From contig CAZFVY010000047.1 in the NCBI GenBank assembly GCA_964522665.1, positions 1-50,682 of the forward strand: a stretch of 50,682 nt of DNA, given 5' to 3'. Source of the stretch: CAZFVY01 sp964522665 (lineage in GTDB: Bacteria; Verrucomicrobiota; Verrucomicrobiia; Limisphaerales; CAZFVY01). A program made the translations under genes and the position numbers. Each line of letters begins with the position of its first letter. The first letter of the stretch is position 1. Under the pieces are notes generated by a model. The model saw only the letters and a list, made by a program, of their open reading frames with translations. It was not told the origin of the DNA and made no database searches. Positions 8,901-18,221 of the stretch are shown here, in pieces.

Positions 8901-10499
8901 ATGTCTCTCGCTTCACATTTGCCGGCACGACCGCTCGCCGCCGCTAGCCGCGTCGCGCTGCTCCTGTTCGCCGCCGCCGGCGCCGCGTGGGGCGAGGAGG
9001 CCGCGTATCGTAATCCCGTGCTCGCGGGGGATTATCCCGACCCGTCGATTATCCGCGTGGGACGGGATTACTGGGCGACCGCGACGACGTCCGAATGGGG
9101 GCCGCAATTCCCGCTCCTGCATTCGCGCGACCTGGTGAATTGGGAGAACACCGGCCCGGTTTTCGCCCATCGGCCGGAGTGGGCGGTGGGCAATTTTTGG
9201 GCGCCCGAGATCAGCGAGTGGAAGGGCCGTTACTTCATTTACTACGTCGGCCGCAAACGCAACGGCCCGCTTTCCGTCGCGGTGGCCAGCGCCGACCGGC
9301 CGCAAGGCCCCTACACCGACCACGGGCCAATCGTCTCGCAAGAGGATGGTTCCATCGATCCGGTTCCCGTGACGAATGAGAACGGCGAACGGTGGCTCGT
9401 CTGGAAGGAAGACGGCAACAGCCGGCGCCAGCCGACGCCGCTCTGGGCGCAGCGGTTGGACGAGGCGGGGACAAAACTGATCGGCGAGCGTTTCGAGTTG
9501 ATGCGCAACGACGCGCCGTGGGAGGGCGCCGTTGTGGAAGGCCCCTACATTCTTAAGCGGGGCGATTATTACTACCTGTTTTACTCAGGCTCCGGCTGCT
9601 GCGGGCGAGGCTGCGCTTACGCGCTGGGCGTCGCGCGTGCCCGGGCGCTGCTGGGACCGTGGGAAAAGGACCCGCGCAATCCGATCCTCGGCGGCTCCGA
9701 GGCTTGGAAATGTCCGGGGCACGGCAGCATCGTGGTCGATGAGCAGGGACGCGATTGGCTCCTTTACCACGCGTATGATTCGCGGACGTTTGTGTTTACC
9801 GGGCGGGAAATGTTCCTGGACGAGGTAAAATTCGGTCCGGACGACTGGCCGGTCATCAATTCCGGAGCCGGCCCGAGCGTGAGCGCGCCGTCGCCGTTCG
9901 GCGCCCGGCAACTGCGAAAGGAGACGCGCTTCTTCGACCGTTTCCGCGGCAAGGTCCTCTGGCCCGGCTGGCAGTGGCCGCAGGACAACGAACCGTCCGC
10001 CAGCCTCATCGGCGGCCGGTTGCTCCTGGCGCCGCAACCGGATCACGCCGCCGATCCGCTGGGCGCCATAATGGCCCGCGCCACCACCTCGGGCGACTAC
10101 GTGGCGACGGCCGCGCTGCAAGCGGCCGCCCTCCGGCCGGGCGTCACCGCCGGCCTGGCCGCCATTGGCGACCCGGCCAACGCGCTCGGCATCTCGGTCG
10201 GCGACGGCAAAGCCATCGTCTGGCAACGCGTCAAGAATCAGCGCCAGGTACTCGCGGAAGCGCCGGGCGTCGCCTGGCCCACGGTCCATCTCCGCCTGAC
10301 GGCGACCGGGGGAATCCGGTTCCAATTCGCCGTGAGCCATAACGGTCACGATTGGAAACCGGTGGGCGAACAGGCGGAAGGGGGCTATCTGCCGCCGTGG
10401 GACCGCAGCGTGCGCGTCGGCTTGACGGTCGGGGGAACCGCCGGGGCCGCGGCGCAATTCGATTACGTGCGGATCGAGCCGACCAAGTCGCGATTCTAA
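8901..10499 (+). CDS. Secreted glycoside hydrolase, family 43 type
   Basis: A 532-residue exported enzyme with a signal peptide of about 31 residues ending AAWGE. The five-bladed propeller of GH43 starts at YRNPVLAGDYPDPSII; Asp47 is the likely base, Asp153 (SIDPVPV) the pKa modulator and Glu213 (VVEGPYI) the acid. The C-terminal 190 residues look like a beta-sandwich, as in many arabinofuranosidases, xylosidases and galactan-active GH43 enzymes. A Cys-rich loop (GSGCCGRGC) is unusual. The gene lies between the furanose importer and galT, so the inferred role is releasing arabinose or galactose from pectic or arabinogalactan side chains. The exact linkage cannot be read from the sequence. Confidence 0.88.
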   Translation: MSLASHLPARPLAAASRVALLLFAAAGAAWGEEAAYRNPVLAGDYPDPSIIRVGRDYWATATTSEWGPQFPLLHSRDLVNWENTGPVFAHRPEWAVGNFWAPEISEWKGRYFIYYVGRKRNGPLSVAVASADRPQGPYTDHGPIVSQEDGSIDPVPVTNENGERWLVWKEDGNSRRQPTPLWAQRLDEAGTKLIGERFELMRNDAPWEGAVVEGPYILKRGDYYYLFYSGSGCCGRGCAYALGVARARALLGPWEKDPRNPILGGSEAWKCPGHGSIVVDEQGRDWLLYHAYDSRTFVFTGREMFLDEVKFGPDDWPVINSGAGPSVSAPSPFGARQLRKETRFFDRFRGKVLWPGWQWPQDNEPSASLIGGRLLLAPQPDHAADPLGAIMARATTSGDYVATAALQAAALRPGVTAGLAAIGDPANALGISVGDGKAIVWQRVKNQRQVLAEAPGVAWPTVHLRLTATGGIRFQFAVSHNGHDWKPVGEQAEGGYLPPWDRSVRVGLTVGGTAGAAAQFDYVRIEPTKSRF

Positions 10500-10513
10500 A
10501 CCCGCCCGCGCCG

Positions 10514-11563
10514 ATGCCACCGTTTCATTCGGAACACCCGCACCGCCGGCTCAACGCCTTGACGGGCGACTGGGTCCTCGTTTCCCCGCATCGCGCCCAA
10601 CGGCCCTGGCTGGGACGCCAGGACGACCCGGCGCCCCGCCAATTACCCGCGTACGACCCGCAATGCTACCTCTGCCCGGGAAATCCGCGCGCGAATGGCG
10701 AGCGCAACCCGGATTACGCCGGCGCTTATGTTTTCACCAATGATTTTGCCGCGCTGCTGCCGGAAGAGCGGCCCACCGACGAGGCGCCGCACCCGCTGCT
10801 GCGCGCCGGCGCCGTCCGAGGAACGTGCAGGGTCGTCTGCTTTTCGCCCCGCCATGACCTTACGCTGGCGCGGATGCCGACGCCGGCGGTCCGCGCGGTG
10901 ATCGACGTTTGGGCCGAGGAGGCGGCCGAACTCGCGCGCTCCTATCAGTGGACGCAGATCTTCGAGAACAAAGGAGATCTGATGGGCTGCTCGAATCCGC
11001 ACCCGCACGGCCAAATCTGGGCGACCGACGCGCTGCCGAACGAAATTCAGAAAGAAGACCGGCGGCAACGGCGCTACCTCGAAGAAGAGCGGACGCCGCT
11101 CCTCGTGGACTACGCCGCCTTGGAAATCGAGCGCCAGGAGCGCGTGGTGGACGCCAACGAGCATTGGCTGGCGGTGGTTCCATATTGGGCGGTCTGGCCA
11201 TTTGAAATGCTCCTCCTGCCCCGCCGACCGGTCCTGCGCCTCCCGGACCTCCTGCCCGCCGAGCGCAACAGCCTCGCCGAGGCGCTGCGCCGGGCGCTGG
11301 CCCGGTACGACAATCTCTTCTCCACGTCGTTCCCCTACTCGATGGGCTGGCATGGCGCGCCCGCGGGCGAAGGCGATTTCAGCCACTGGCAATTGCACGC
11401 GCATTTTTATCCCCCGTTGCTGCGGTCCGCCTCCGTGAAGAAATTCATGGTCGGCTACGAATTGCTGGCCGAAGCGCAGCGGGATTTGACCCCGGAGCAG
11501 GCGGCCCAGCGCCTGCGCGAAGCATCCACCACCCACTATCTGGAAACCTCGAAATCGATCTAA
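10514..11563 (+). CDS. galT: Galactose-1-phosphate uridylyltransferase
   Basis: Exchanges UMP between UDP-glucose and galactose-1-phosphate. The 349-residue protein shows the family N-terminus (RRLNALTGDWVLVSPHRAQRPW), two zinc-site-like cysteines (CYLC) near residue 55, the substrate motif NKGDLMGCSNPHPHGQIW with the catalytic histidine pair His163-Pro-His165, and a second conserved HAHFYPPLLRS near residue 295. The ATG at 10514 gives the normal length; the longer open frame upstream overlaps the GH43 gene and was not used. galE follows with no gap. Confidence 0.96.
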   Translation: MPPFHSEHPHRRLNALTGDWVLVSPHRAQRPWLGRQDDPAPRQLPAYDPQCYLCPGNPRANGERNPDYAGAYVFTNDFAALLPEERPTDEAPHPLLRAGAVRGTCRVVCFSPRHDLTLARMPTPAVRAVIDVWAEEAAELARSYQWTQIFENKGDLMGCSNPHPHGQIWATDALPNEIQKEDRRQRRYLEEERTPLLVDYAALEIERQERVVDANEHWLAVVPYWAVWPFEMLLLPRRPVLRLPDLLPAERNSLAEALRRALARYDNLFSTSFPYSMGWHGAPAGEGDFSHWQLHAHFYPPLLRSASVKKFMVGYELLAEAQRDLTPEQAAQRLREASTTHYLETSKSI

Positions 11564-12544
11564 ATGAAAGTTTTGGTGACAGGCGGAGCCGGTTACATCG
11601 GCAGCGTCGTAAGCGAACAATTAATTCGCGCCGGCCACGACGTCATCGTGCTCGACAACCTCAGCCAGGGCCATCGCGCCGCCGTGCCGCCCGAGGCGGA
11701 GTTTGTCCTGGGCGACCTGGCGGACGCGCCCGCGGTCGCGTCGCTGTTCGCCCGTCATCGGCCTGAGGCGGTGATGCATTTCGCCGCCAAAACCCTGGTC
11801 GGCGAGTCGATGCAACTGCCGTTTCTCTACCTCGGCGACAACGTGCGCAATGGCCTGAACCTGCTGCAGGCCGCGCTCGATCACGGCGTCAACCGCTTCA
11901 TCCTATCTTCGACCGCCAACTTGTTCGACCGCCCGGCGAGCGGGGCGATCGATGAAACCACGGCGGTCGCTCCCGGCAGCCCCTACGGCGAATCCAAGTT
12001 CATCCTGGAGCGGATGCTTTACTGGCTCGACCGGACCCGCGGCCTGCGCTACGCCTGCCTCCGCTACTTCAACGCGGCCGGCGCCGCGCCGGATCGGGGG
12101 GAAGACCATACCCCGGAAATGCACCTGATTCCGCTTGTGCTCCAGGTCGCGCTCGGCCAGCGGGAGCATGTCACCGTGTTTGGCGAGGATTATCCGACGC
12201 CGGACGGCTCGTGCGTGCGGGATTATGTGCATGTGCTCGACCTCGCGCGCGCGCATCTGCTCGCGCTCGGCGCCCTCGACCAGGGGAGCCGCACCTACAA
12301 TCTCGGCAACGGCCAGGGCTTTAGCGTCAAGGAAGTGGTCGCGGCCGCCCGCGTGATCACCGGGCGTCCGATCCCGGTCAAGATCGGCCCCCGGCGCCCC
12401 GGCGATCCGGCGACGCTCGTGGCGGCCAGCGACAAGATTCGGCGTGAACTCGGCTGGGAGCCGCGGTTCGCCGATCTGCCAGGCATCATCGCCAGCGCCT
12501 GGGATTGGCATCGCGCCCATCCCCACGGATACGGCGCGGCCTAG
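11564..12544 (+). CDS. galE: UDP-glucose 4-epimerase
   Basis: Interconverts UDP-galactose and UDP-glucose, closing the Leloir cycle. The 326-residue protein is a short-chain dehydrogenase-type epimerase: an N-terminal NAD-binding GGAGYIGS at residues 7-14, the catalytic Ser/Thr segment SSTANLF near 115-121 and the Tyr141-x3-Lys145 pair in SPYGESKF. The start codon follows the galT stop directly (TAAATG), so the two are surely co-transcribed. UDP-galactose made here could also feed the glycosyltransferases at 18-21 kb, although they are not in the same transcription unit. Confidence 0.96.
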   Translation: MKVLVTGGAGYIGSVVSEQLIRAGHDVIVLDNLSQGHRAAVPPEAEFVLGDLADAPAVASLFARHRPEAVMHFAAKTLVGESMQLPFLYLGDNVRNGLNLLQAALDHGVNRFILSSTANLFDRPASGAIDETTAVAPGSPYGESKFILERMLYWLDRTRGLRYACLRYFNAAGAAPDRGEDHTPEMHLIPLVLQVALGQREHVTVFGEDYPTPDGSCVRDYVHVLDLARAHLLALGALDQGSRTYNLGNGQGFSVKEVVAAARVITGRPIPVKIGPRRPGDPATLVAASDKIRRELGWEPRFADLPGIIASAWDWHRAHPHGYGAA

Positions 12545-12568
12545 CGGCCCGTTAAACCAAAGGAAAAT

Positions 12569-13672
12569 ATGCGTTGGATTAAATTGGCCGCTCTGGCGGT
12601 CGGATGGGCGGCTTCGGCCTGCGCCCGCGACCGCTGGACGCCGGAACAAGCGAACGATTGGTACGGCCGCCAGCCGTGGCTGGTCGGCTGCAACTTCTCG
12701 TCGAGCACGGCGATCAACCAGCTCGAAATGTGGCAGGCCGAATCGTGGGACCCGGTGACCATCGGCCGCGAGCTGGGTTGGGCCGAGTCGCTCGGCTTCA
12801 CCAGCGTGCGGGTGTTCCTGCATAATTTGGTCTGGCAGGCTGACGCGCAAGGGTTGTTGAAGCGGATGGACGAATTCCTCGCGCTCGCCGACCGCCATCA
12901 CATCGGCGTGGTGTTCGTCCCCCTCGACGGCGTTTGGGACCCGTACCCGAAGCTCGGGCCGCAACGCGCGCCGGTCCCGCATCGACACAACTCGGGCTGG
13001 GTGCAAAGCCCCGGCGTCGAAATCCTCGGCGATCCCCGGCGCCACGACGAATTGCGCCCGTACATCGTCGGCGTCATCTCCCGCTTCCACGACGACCGCC
13101 GCGTCCAGGCGTGGGATATTTTCAACGAGCCCGACAATTCCAACGGCTCGGCCTACGGCAAACAAGAGACTAGGCAGAAAGCCGAACTGTCGCTGCAACT
13201 ATTGAAAAAAGCGTTCGCGTGGGCGCGCGAAGCCAATCCCTCGCAACCGATCACCTGCGGCGTCTGGCTCGGGAATTGGGGCGATCCCGCGAAGCTTTCG
13301 GCGATGGAACGGACTCAACTCGAGGAATCGGACGTGATCAGTTTTCACTGCTACAGCAAGCTCGATGATTTGCGCCTCTGCGTCGAACATCTGCGGCGCT
13401 ATGGCCGGCCGATCCTGTGCACCGAATTTATGGCGCGTCCGGTTGGCAGCACGTTTTCGCCGCACCTCGGCTATTTGAAGGAGCAACGGGTCGGCGCCTA
13501 TTGCTGGGGCTTCGTCGCCGGCAAAACGCAGACGATTTACCCGTGGGATTCGTGGACCAAAACCTATACGAACGAGCCGCCGGTCTGGTTCCACGACATC
13601 CTGCGCGCGGACGGAGCGGCGTACCGCCCGGAGGAAGTCGCCTACATTCGCGGAGTGACGGGCAAAAGGTAG
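12569..13672 (+). CDS. Secreted clan GH-A glycosidase (GH5-like)
   Basis: A 367-residue protein with a short N-terminal signal (KLAALAVGWAASACA; a weak lipobox around Cys19 is possible) and a TIM-barrel glycosidase body. The acid/base glutamate is probably Glu187 in DIFNEPDN and the nucleophile Glu286 in ILCTEFMARP, the spacing expected in clan GH-A enzymes. Similar proteins are often labelled cellulase or 1,4-beta-xylanase, but substrate specificity cannot be assigned. It begins 24 bp after galE and probably ends this operon. In context it would attack galactose-containing polysaccharide outside the cell. Confidence 0.8.
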   Translation: MRWIKLAALAVGWAASACARDRWTPEQANDWYGRQPWLVGCNFSSSTAINQLEMWQAESWDPVTIGRELGWAESLGFTSVRVFLHNLVWQADAQGLLKRMDEFLALADRHHIGVVFVPLDGVWDPYPKLGPQRAPVPHRHNSGWVQSPGVEILGDPRRHDELRPYIVGVISRFHDDRRVQAWDIFNEPDNSNGSAYGKQETRQKAELSLQLLKKAFAWAREANPSQPITCGVWLGNWGDPAKLSAMERTQLEESDVISFHCYSKLDDLRLCVEHLRRYGRPILCTEFMARPVGSTFSPHLGYLKEQRVGAYCWGFVAGKTQTIYPWDSWTKTYTNEPPVWFHDILRADGAAYRPEEVAYIRGVTGKR

Positions 13673-13769
13673 TTGGTTGGCGAAGAAACGGATGGGCTGG
13701 ACGTACGCCCCGTGAGAACGTGGGCGGACCAATGACGGGCGGAACGAACGGACCGTAAAGCTTGACCAC

Positions 13770-14126
13770 ATGAAGATCGCACATCTTGTGTTGAGCATTG
13801 CCTTTTCGGCAGGTTGCACTGGCTTATGGATCGTCATGCGAATGTTAGCCATGCTCCACGTCGCATATCCGTTTCCACGGTTCGGGCCTGGCGGAGCTGG
13901 CAACCTCACGCAAGGAAGTTTTGAAGCTTTCTGTAACGCTTACTCGTCTTGGATGCCATATCTGGCAATTCCTGCGGTCTCTTATGCGCTTTTCGCGTCG
14001 CTGCGAGGTAAGGCGAGCGTTGAGAGCTTTTGCGTGTTCGCATCGATTTTAGCGTTGGTGTTCGCGATACTGTTTTTTGGAGTAGCGGTTGATGGATTAG
14101 CTTCTTGGATTCCGATATACGAGTGA
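13770..14126 (+). CDS. Small hypothetical membrane protein
   Basis: A 118-residue protein that I do not recognise. It has three likely transmembrane helices (about residues 4-26, 50-68 and 82-104). Codon use is less GC-rich than in the flanking genes, and the gene stands alone between the glycosidase and the acyltransferase, with no clear ribosome binding site. That fits a recently acquired or lineage-specific gene. Confidence 0.5.
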   Translation: MKIAHLVLSIAFSAGCTGLWIVMRMLAMLHVAYPFPRFGPGGAGNLTQGSFEAFCNAYSSWMPYLAIPAVSYALFASLRGKASVESFCVFASILALVFAILFFGVAVDGLASWIPIYE

Positions 14127-14261
14127 AAATCAAGCGTGCAAAGACCGGGTGATTCAAACTTTGCTGGCAATCGGGCGCGCGAGTCCTTGACCGAGGCGGG
14201 GCATTGTGATGCCATGAGCTTGAATCAGCCTCAACCCGAACCGCGTCGATCGCGCTGAACT

Positions 14262-15389
14262 ATGAATGCGAATATCTTGGTTGAATCCGCAAATCCCGTT
14301 TTCACCCCCGGCGCGCCCACGCGGCCGAAGACCGAGCGGCTGCAATCCCTCGACGCTTACCGCGGCCTGATCATGCTCACCCTCCTGGCCGGGTCAGTCT
14401 TCCAATCGCTGAAAGGCGATCCGGTCTGGGGCTGGCTGGCGACGCAAAACGAGCATGTGGAGTGGGCCGGGTGCGTCTATTGGGACCTGATCCAGCCGTC
14501 GTTCATGTTCATGGTCGGAGTATCGATGCCGTTCGCGCTGGCGCGGCGCGCCGAGCTGGGCGACTCGTGGGGGCGACAGTTCCGGCATGTCTTGCTTCGC
14601 GCTTTTAATCTCATGCTGATCGGCATCCTGCTCGATAATTTCGGCGCGGCGAAATTGAACCTCGGCATCATTCGGGTGCTGCAGCAGATCGCCATCGGCT
14701 ACGTGTTCGCGTACTTCGTGGTCGGACGCGGATTCCGGACGCAGGGTTTGACCGCGGCCGCTATCCTGATCGGCTACCATCTGCTCTGGATGTTCAACCC
14801 GTGGAACGGCCCGGGCGGCCCGTGGGCGAAAGGCAACGAGAATATCGGCAGCGCGTTGGACTTCTGGCTCCAGGGACGATACTACTCCGGGTACTACGTC
14901 GGCCTGAACGCGATCCCCGCGACCGCGACGATCATCTTCGGGGTCATGGCGGGTGAGTTGCTCCATCGCCGTCTCCCGGCGAAGCAGACCATGCGGATAT
15001 TGCTGATCGCCGGTTTGGGCGGCGTGGCGCTGGGCCTCCTGCTGAGTCTCTGGTTCCCGCTGATCAAACGGATTTGGACGCCGAGCTTCGCGGTCTATGC
15101 CGGAGGCTGCACGACGCTCATCTTGTTGGGCTTCTATTGGGCCGTCGAAGTGATGGGCTGGCGCCGGCTGGCCTTCCCGCTCACGGTGGTCGGGATGAAC
15201 TCGATTGCGGCGTACGTGTTGGGCAATTCCTTCGGCGGCTGGTTCCGCAGCCTGAGCGCCAATTGGATCGCGTGGCTGACCGAACCGCTGGGCGTGTGGT
15301 TTCCGGTGTTCCAACATCTGCTCTTCGCCGCGTTCGCGTGGCTCGTGCTATATTGGCTCTATCGGCGAAAGATTTTCTTTAAGGCCTAG
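14262..15389 (+). CDS. DUF5009 / HGSNAT-like membrane acyltransferase
   Basis: A 375-residue protein with about ten hydrophobic helices. The opening RLQSLDAYRGLIMLTLL is the signature of the DUF1624/DUF5009 group, related to lysosomal heparan-alpha-glucosaminide N-acetyltransferase and bacterial NagX. WDLIQPSFMFMVGVSMPFAL, NLGIIRVLQQIAIGYVFAY and the late VVGMNSIAAYVLGNS are typical of the family. It probably transfers acyl groups across the inner membrane to an amino sugar or other glycan. No partner gene is adjacent. Confidence 0.85.
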   Translation: MNANILVESANPVFTPGAPTRPKTERLQSLDAYRGLIMLTLLAGSVFQSLKGDPVWGWLATQNEHVEWAGCVYWDLIQPSFMFMVGVSMPFALARRAELGDSWGRQFRHVLLRAFNLMLIGILLDNFGAAKLNLGIIRVLQQIAIGYVFAYFVVGRGFRTQGLTAAAILIGYHLLWMFNPWNGPGGPWAKGNENIGSALDFWLQGRYYSGYYVGLNAIPATATIIFGVMAGELLHRRLPAKQTMRILLIAGLGGVALGLLLSLWFPLIKRIWTPSFAVYAGGCTTLILLGFYWAVEVMGWRRLAFPLTVVGMNSIAAYVLGNSFGGWFRSLSANWIAWLTEPLGVWFPVFQHLLFAAFAWLVLYWLYRRKIFFKA

Positions 15390-15470
15390 CCGTGCGCGCC
15401 CGGGAAAAGTTTTACCGACGTCTTACAATTTTCTGACACGCATTTCGCGCGTCATGGCAGCTTTGGTCGT

Positions 15471-18008
15471 ATGAATGATCCGAATTCAGCGGATGATGAC
15501 GGGCCAAAAACTCCTCCGTCAACGCGTCGCGGGCGAGCTTCCTGGTTCGAGGGCTGGTGGCAGGACGCGCGGTATGGCGCGCGGGCGCTCGCGCGCAGCC
15601 CGGCGTTGACGGCCGTCGTCGTGCTGACGCTCGCGATCGGCATCGGCGCGAATACCGCGATCTTCAGCGTCGTCAACGCAGTCCTGTTGCGTCCCCTGCC
15701 TTATCCCGAACCCGATCGACTCGTCACCCTCAAGGAAGAGAACCTTCGCCGCGGCTTCGAGCAATTGCGCGTGACGGTTCCGGATTTCCAGGATTGGCGC
15801 GAGCAGAATCACGCGTTGGAAGACTTGGCGTTTTGGACCGGAGGCGAGGGGTTCAATCTCGTCGGTCCGCAAGGCGTCGAGAAGGCGAATTGCGCGTATG
15901 CCTCCGCGAGCTTGTTTCATCTCCTGCGCGTGAATCCGCTGCGGGGAAGGACATTTCTCCCGGCGGAGGACGAATCGCAGGGCGCCCAGGTCGCGGTGAT
16001 CGGCTACGATTTCTGGCGGCGCCACTACGCGGGCGACACGAACGTTTTGGGGCGCCGCCTCACGGTCGATACCTACGGCCGGCGTGATTACCAAATCGTC
16101 GGCATCATGCCGCCGGGATTTGCGTTTCCCGAGCGGACGGAGGTCTGGCTGCCCGCGGGCTGGAACGGCCTGCCGCCGAATCGTCGCGGCGCGCATTGGC
16201 TGGAGGTGATCGCGCGGCTCAAGCCGGGCGTCAGCGTTCCGGCGGCGCAGGCCGAGTTGAGCGGGATTCAAGCGCGGATCGAACGCGAACACCCCGATCT
16301 GTTGCTCGGCTCCAACGTCGTGGTCGAGCCGTTACTCGCGGCGACCCTCGGGCGCAATCTTCGGCTCGCGCTCGAGGCGCTTTGGGGCGCGGTGAGTTGC
16401 GTCCTCCTGATCGCGTGCGCGAACGTCGCCAACCTGCTGCTCGGACAGGCGGCGGCGCGCCAGACGGAATTCGCGGTCCGCCTCGCGCTGGGCGCCCGGC
16501 CGGGACGGGTCGTCCGGCAATTGCTCCTCGAAAGCCTTCTCCTGGCGCTCTTGGGCGGCCTGGCCGGACTCGCGCTGGCGTGGGCGGGATTACGCGTCTT
16601 GATCGCGACCGGCTCGTCGCAGATTCCGCGGCTCGCCGAGGTACATCTGGCGGGCGCTCCGCTCGCGTTCACGCTGCTGGTCTCGGCGGCGACGGGGTTG
16701 ATTTTCGGGCTGGCCCCGGCCTGGCGGCTGGCGCGGCGGGATTTCAACGAAGCGCTCAAGGATGGCGGCCGAGGCGGCGTCAGTCGGCGCGAACGCCACC
16801 TGCGCGGAGCGTTGGCCGTCGCGGAAATCGCCCTGTCGCTCGTCTTGCTGATCGCCGCGGGGTTGATGTCGCAAAGCCTTCTGCGGCTGAGCCGGGTCGA
16901 TCGTGGTTTTCAACCGGAGCAACTCGTGGCGGCGGACCTGGATTTTTCGGTGTCCGGATTTACAACGTGGGTGGAGGCCACGCCGACCCGCCCGCAGGTG
17001 ACCTTGCAATCCGTGATCGACCGCCTGCGTGCCTATCCCGGAGTCGGCGCGGTCGCCGCCGCGAGCCGCTTGCCGCGGGATGGCGCGACACCGACCCAAC
17101 CGATCGCGGTTGAGAATTCCTCGCCGCCGTCCGCCGCCGAGTTTCCCACGTCCGGGTTTCAAGGGGTGACGCCCGACTACTTCCGCGCCTTGGGCGTGCC
17201 GCTGCGGCAAGGCCGGGCCTTCACCGACCGCGATACCCTCGACGCGCCCCGCGTGGCCATCGTTAATGAGTCGTTCATCCGACGTTTCTTTCCGGGCGGC
17301 AATGCGATCGGCCACCATGTTGCGCTTACCGGCGGGAACAACACCCGAAGCCCGAATAATTGGTCTGCGGCGATGGAGATTGTGGGCATTGTGCCCGACA
17401 TCAAGAACCTCACCGCCCGCCCCGAAGCGGAGCCGGAAGTCTATGTTCCGTTTTGGCAGTGGCCGATGCAGTCGCCGACCCTGCTCGTGCGAACCTTCGC
17501 CAACTCCGGCGCCATCGCGCCCGCGATCCGCGCGGAAGTGTCCGCCGCCAATCGCAACCTGCCGCCGCCGCGGATTCAGACCATGAACGGCATTCTGAGC
17601 GACGCTGCCGCTCAGCCGCGCTTCCAGGCGCTGCTGGCTTCACTCTTCGGTTTTATCGCGTTGACGCTGGCGATCGTCGGAATTTATGGCGTGATGGCCT
17701 CGGCCGTCGCGCAGCGCACCCGGGAAATGGGCATCCGCATGGCGCTGGGCGCGCAACGCTGGCATGTCCTCGCCCTGGTGTTGGCGGAAGGGATGCGCTT
17801 GGCGCTGGTGGGCGTCGGCCTGGGTATCGCGGCCGCGCTGGCGGCCACCCGGGTCATGGCCAGGCTGCTCTACGAAACCACTCCCACGGACCCCGCGACC
17901 TACGCGCTGATCTCGCTGACGTTGGTCGCGTGCGCTCTGGGCGCCTGCTGGCTGCCGGCGCGACGCGCGACGAAAGTCGATCCTCTGGTCGCGCTACGCT
18001 GCGAGTAG
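15471..18008 (+). CDS. ADOP-family ABC transporter permease (MacB/FtsX-like)
   Basis: An 845-residue protein built as a double MacB-PCD/FtsX permease. A MacB periplasmic core follows a first helix (LTLAIGIGANTAIFSVVNAVLLRPLPYPEP), an FtsX domain with three helices lies at about 280-420, then a second core region and a second FtsX domain end in PARRATKVDPLVALRCE. This is the ADOP ('acidobacterial duplicated orphan permease') architecture, and no ATPase gene is nearby. Compared with the second copy at 43824 it lacks the N-terminal region with the ESHLHLHIEEN segment and has no PadR gene. The role is presumably export or envelope mechanotransmission; the substrate is unknown. Confidence 0.9.
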   Translation: MNDPNSADDDGPKTPPSTRRGRASWFEGWWQDARYGARALARSPALTAVVVLTLAIGIGANTAIFSVVNAVLLRPLPYPEPDRLVTLKEENLRRGFEQLRVTVPDFQDWREQNHALEDLAFWTGGEGFNLVGPQGVEKANCAYASASLFHLLRVNPLRGRTFLPAEDESQGAQVAVIGYDFWRRHYAGDTNVLGRRLTVDTYGRRDYQIVGIMPPGFAFPERTEVWLPAGWNGLPPNRRGAHWLEVIARLKPGVSVPAAQAELSGIQARIEREHPDLLLGSNVVVEPLLAATLGRNLRLALEALWGAVSCVLLIACANVANLLLGQAAARQTEFAVRLALGARPGRVVRQLLLESLLLALLGGLAGLALAWAGLRVLIATGSSQIPRLAEVHLAGAPLAFTLLVSAATGLIFGLAPAWRLARRDFNEALKDGGRGGVSRRERHLRGALAVAEIALSLVLLIAAGLMSQSLLRLSRVDRGFQPEQLVAADLDFSVSGFTTWVEATPTRPQVTLQSVIDRLRAYPGVGAVAAASRLPRDGATPTQPIAVENSSPPSAAEFPTSGFQGVTPDYFRALGVPLRQGRAFTDRDTLDAPRVAIVNESFIRRFFPGGNAIGHHVALTGGNNTRSPNNWSAAMEIVGIVPDIKNLTARPEAEPEVYVPFWQWPMQSPTLLVRTFANSGAIAPAIRAEVSAANRNLPPPRIQTMNGILSDAAAQPRFQALLASLFGFIALTLAIVGIYGVMASAVAQRTREMGIRMALGAQRWHVLALVLAEGMRLALVGVGLGIAAALAATRVMARLLYETTPTDPATYALISLTLVACALGACWLPARRATKVDPLVALRCE

Positions 18009-18221
18009 CCCGGCTTTGGCGCTTGTCGGACGGCTACCGAAGCGCCCAGTCCCCGACCACGGCGGGATTTGTGGCTGACGGAAGGGAGGGTTTCGGGCAC
18101 GATGGCGGAGTGGCAAACATCCGCTAAAACCGATGTTATTTGAATTTGAAAAGGGACGGACGCGCACCGCGCTGATCCGTCGGCGGCCCGCGGGCGCGCG
18201 GGTGGCGATTCGGGCTGGGTT

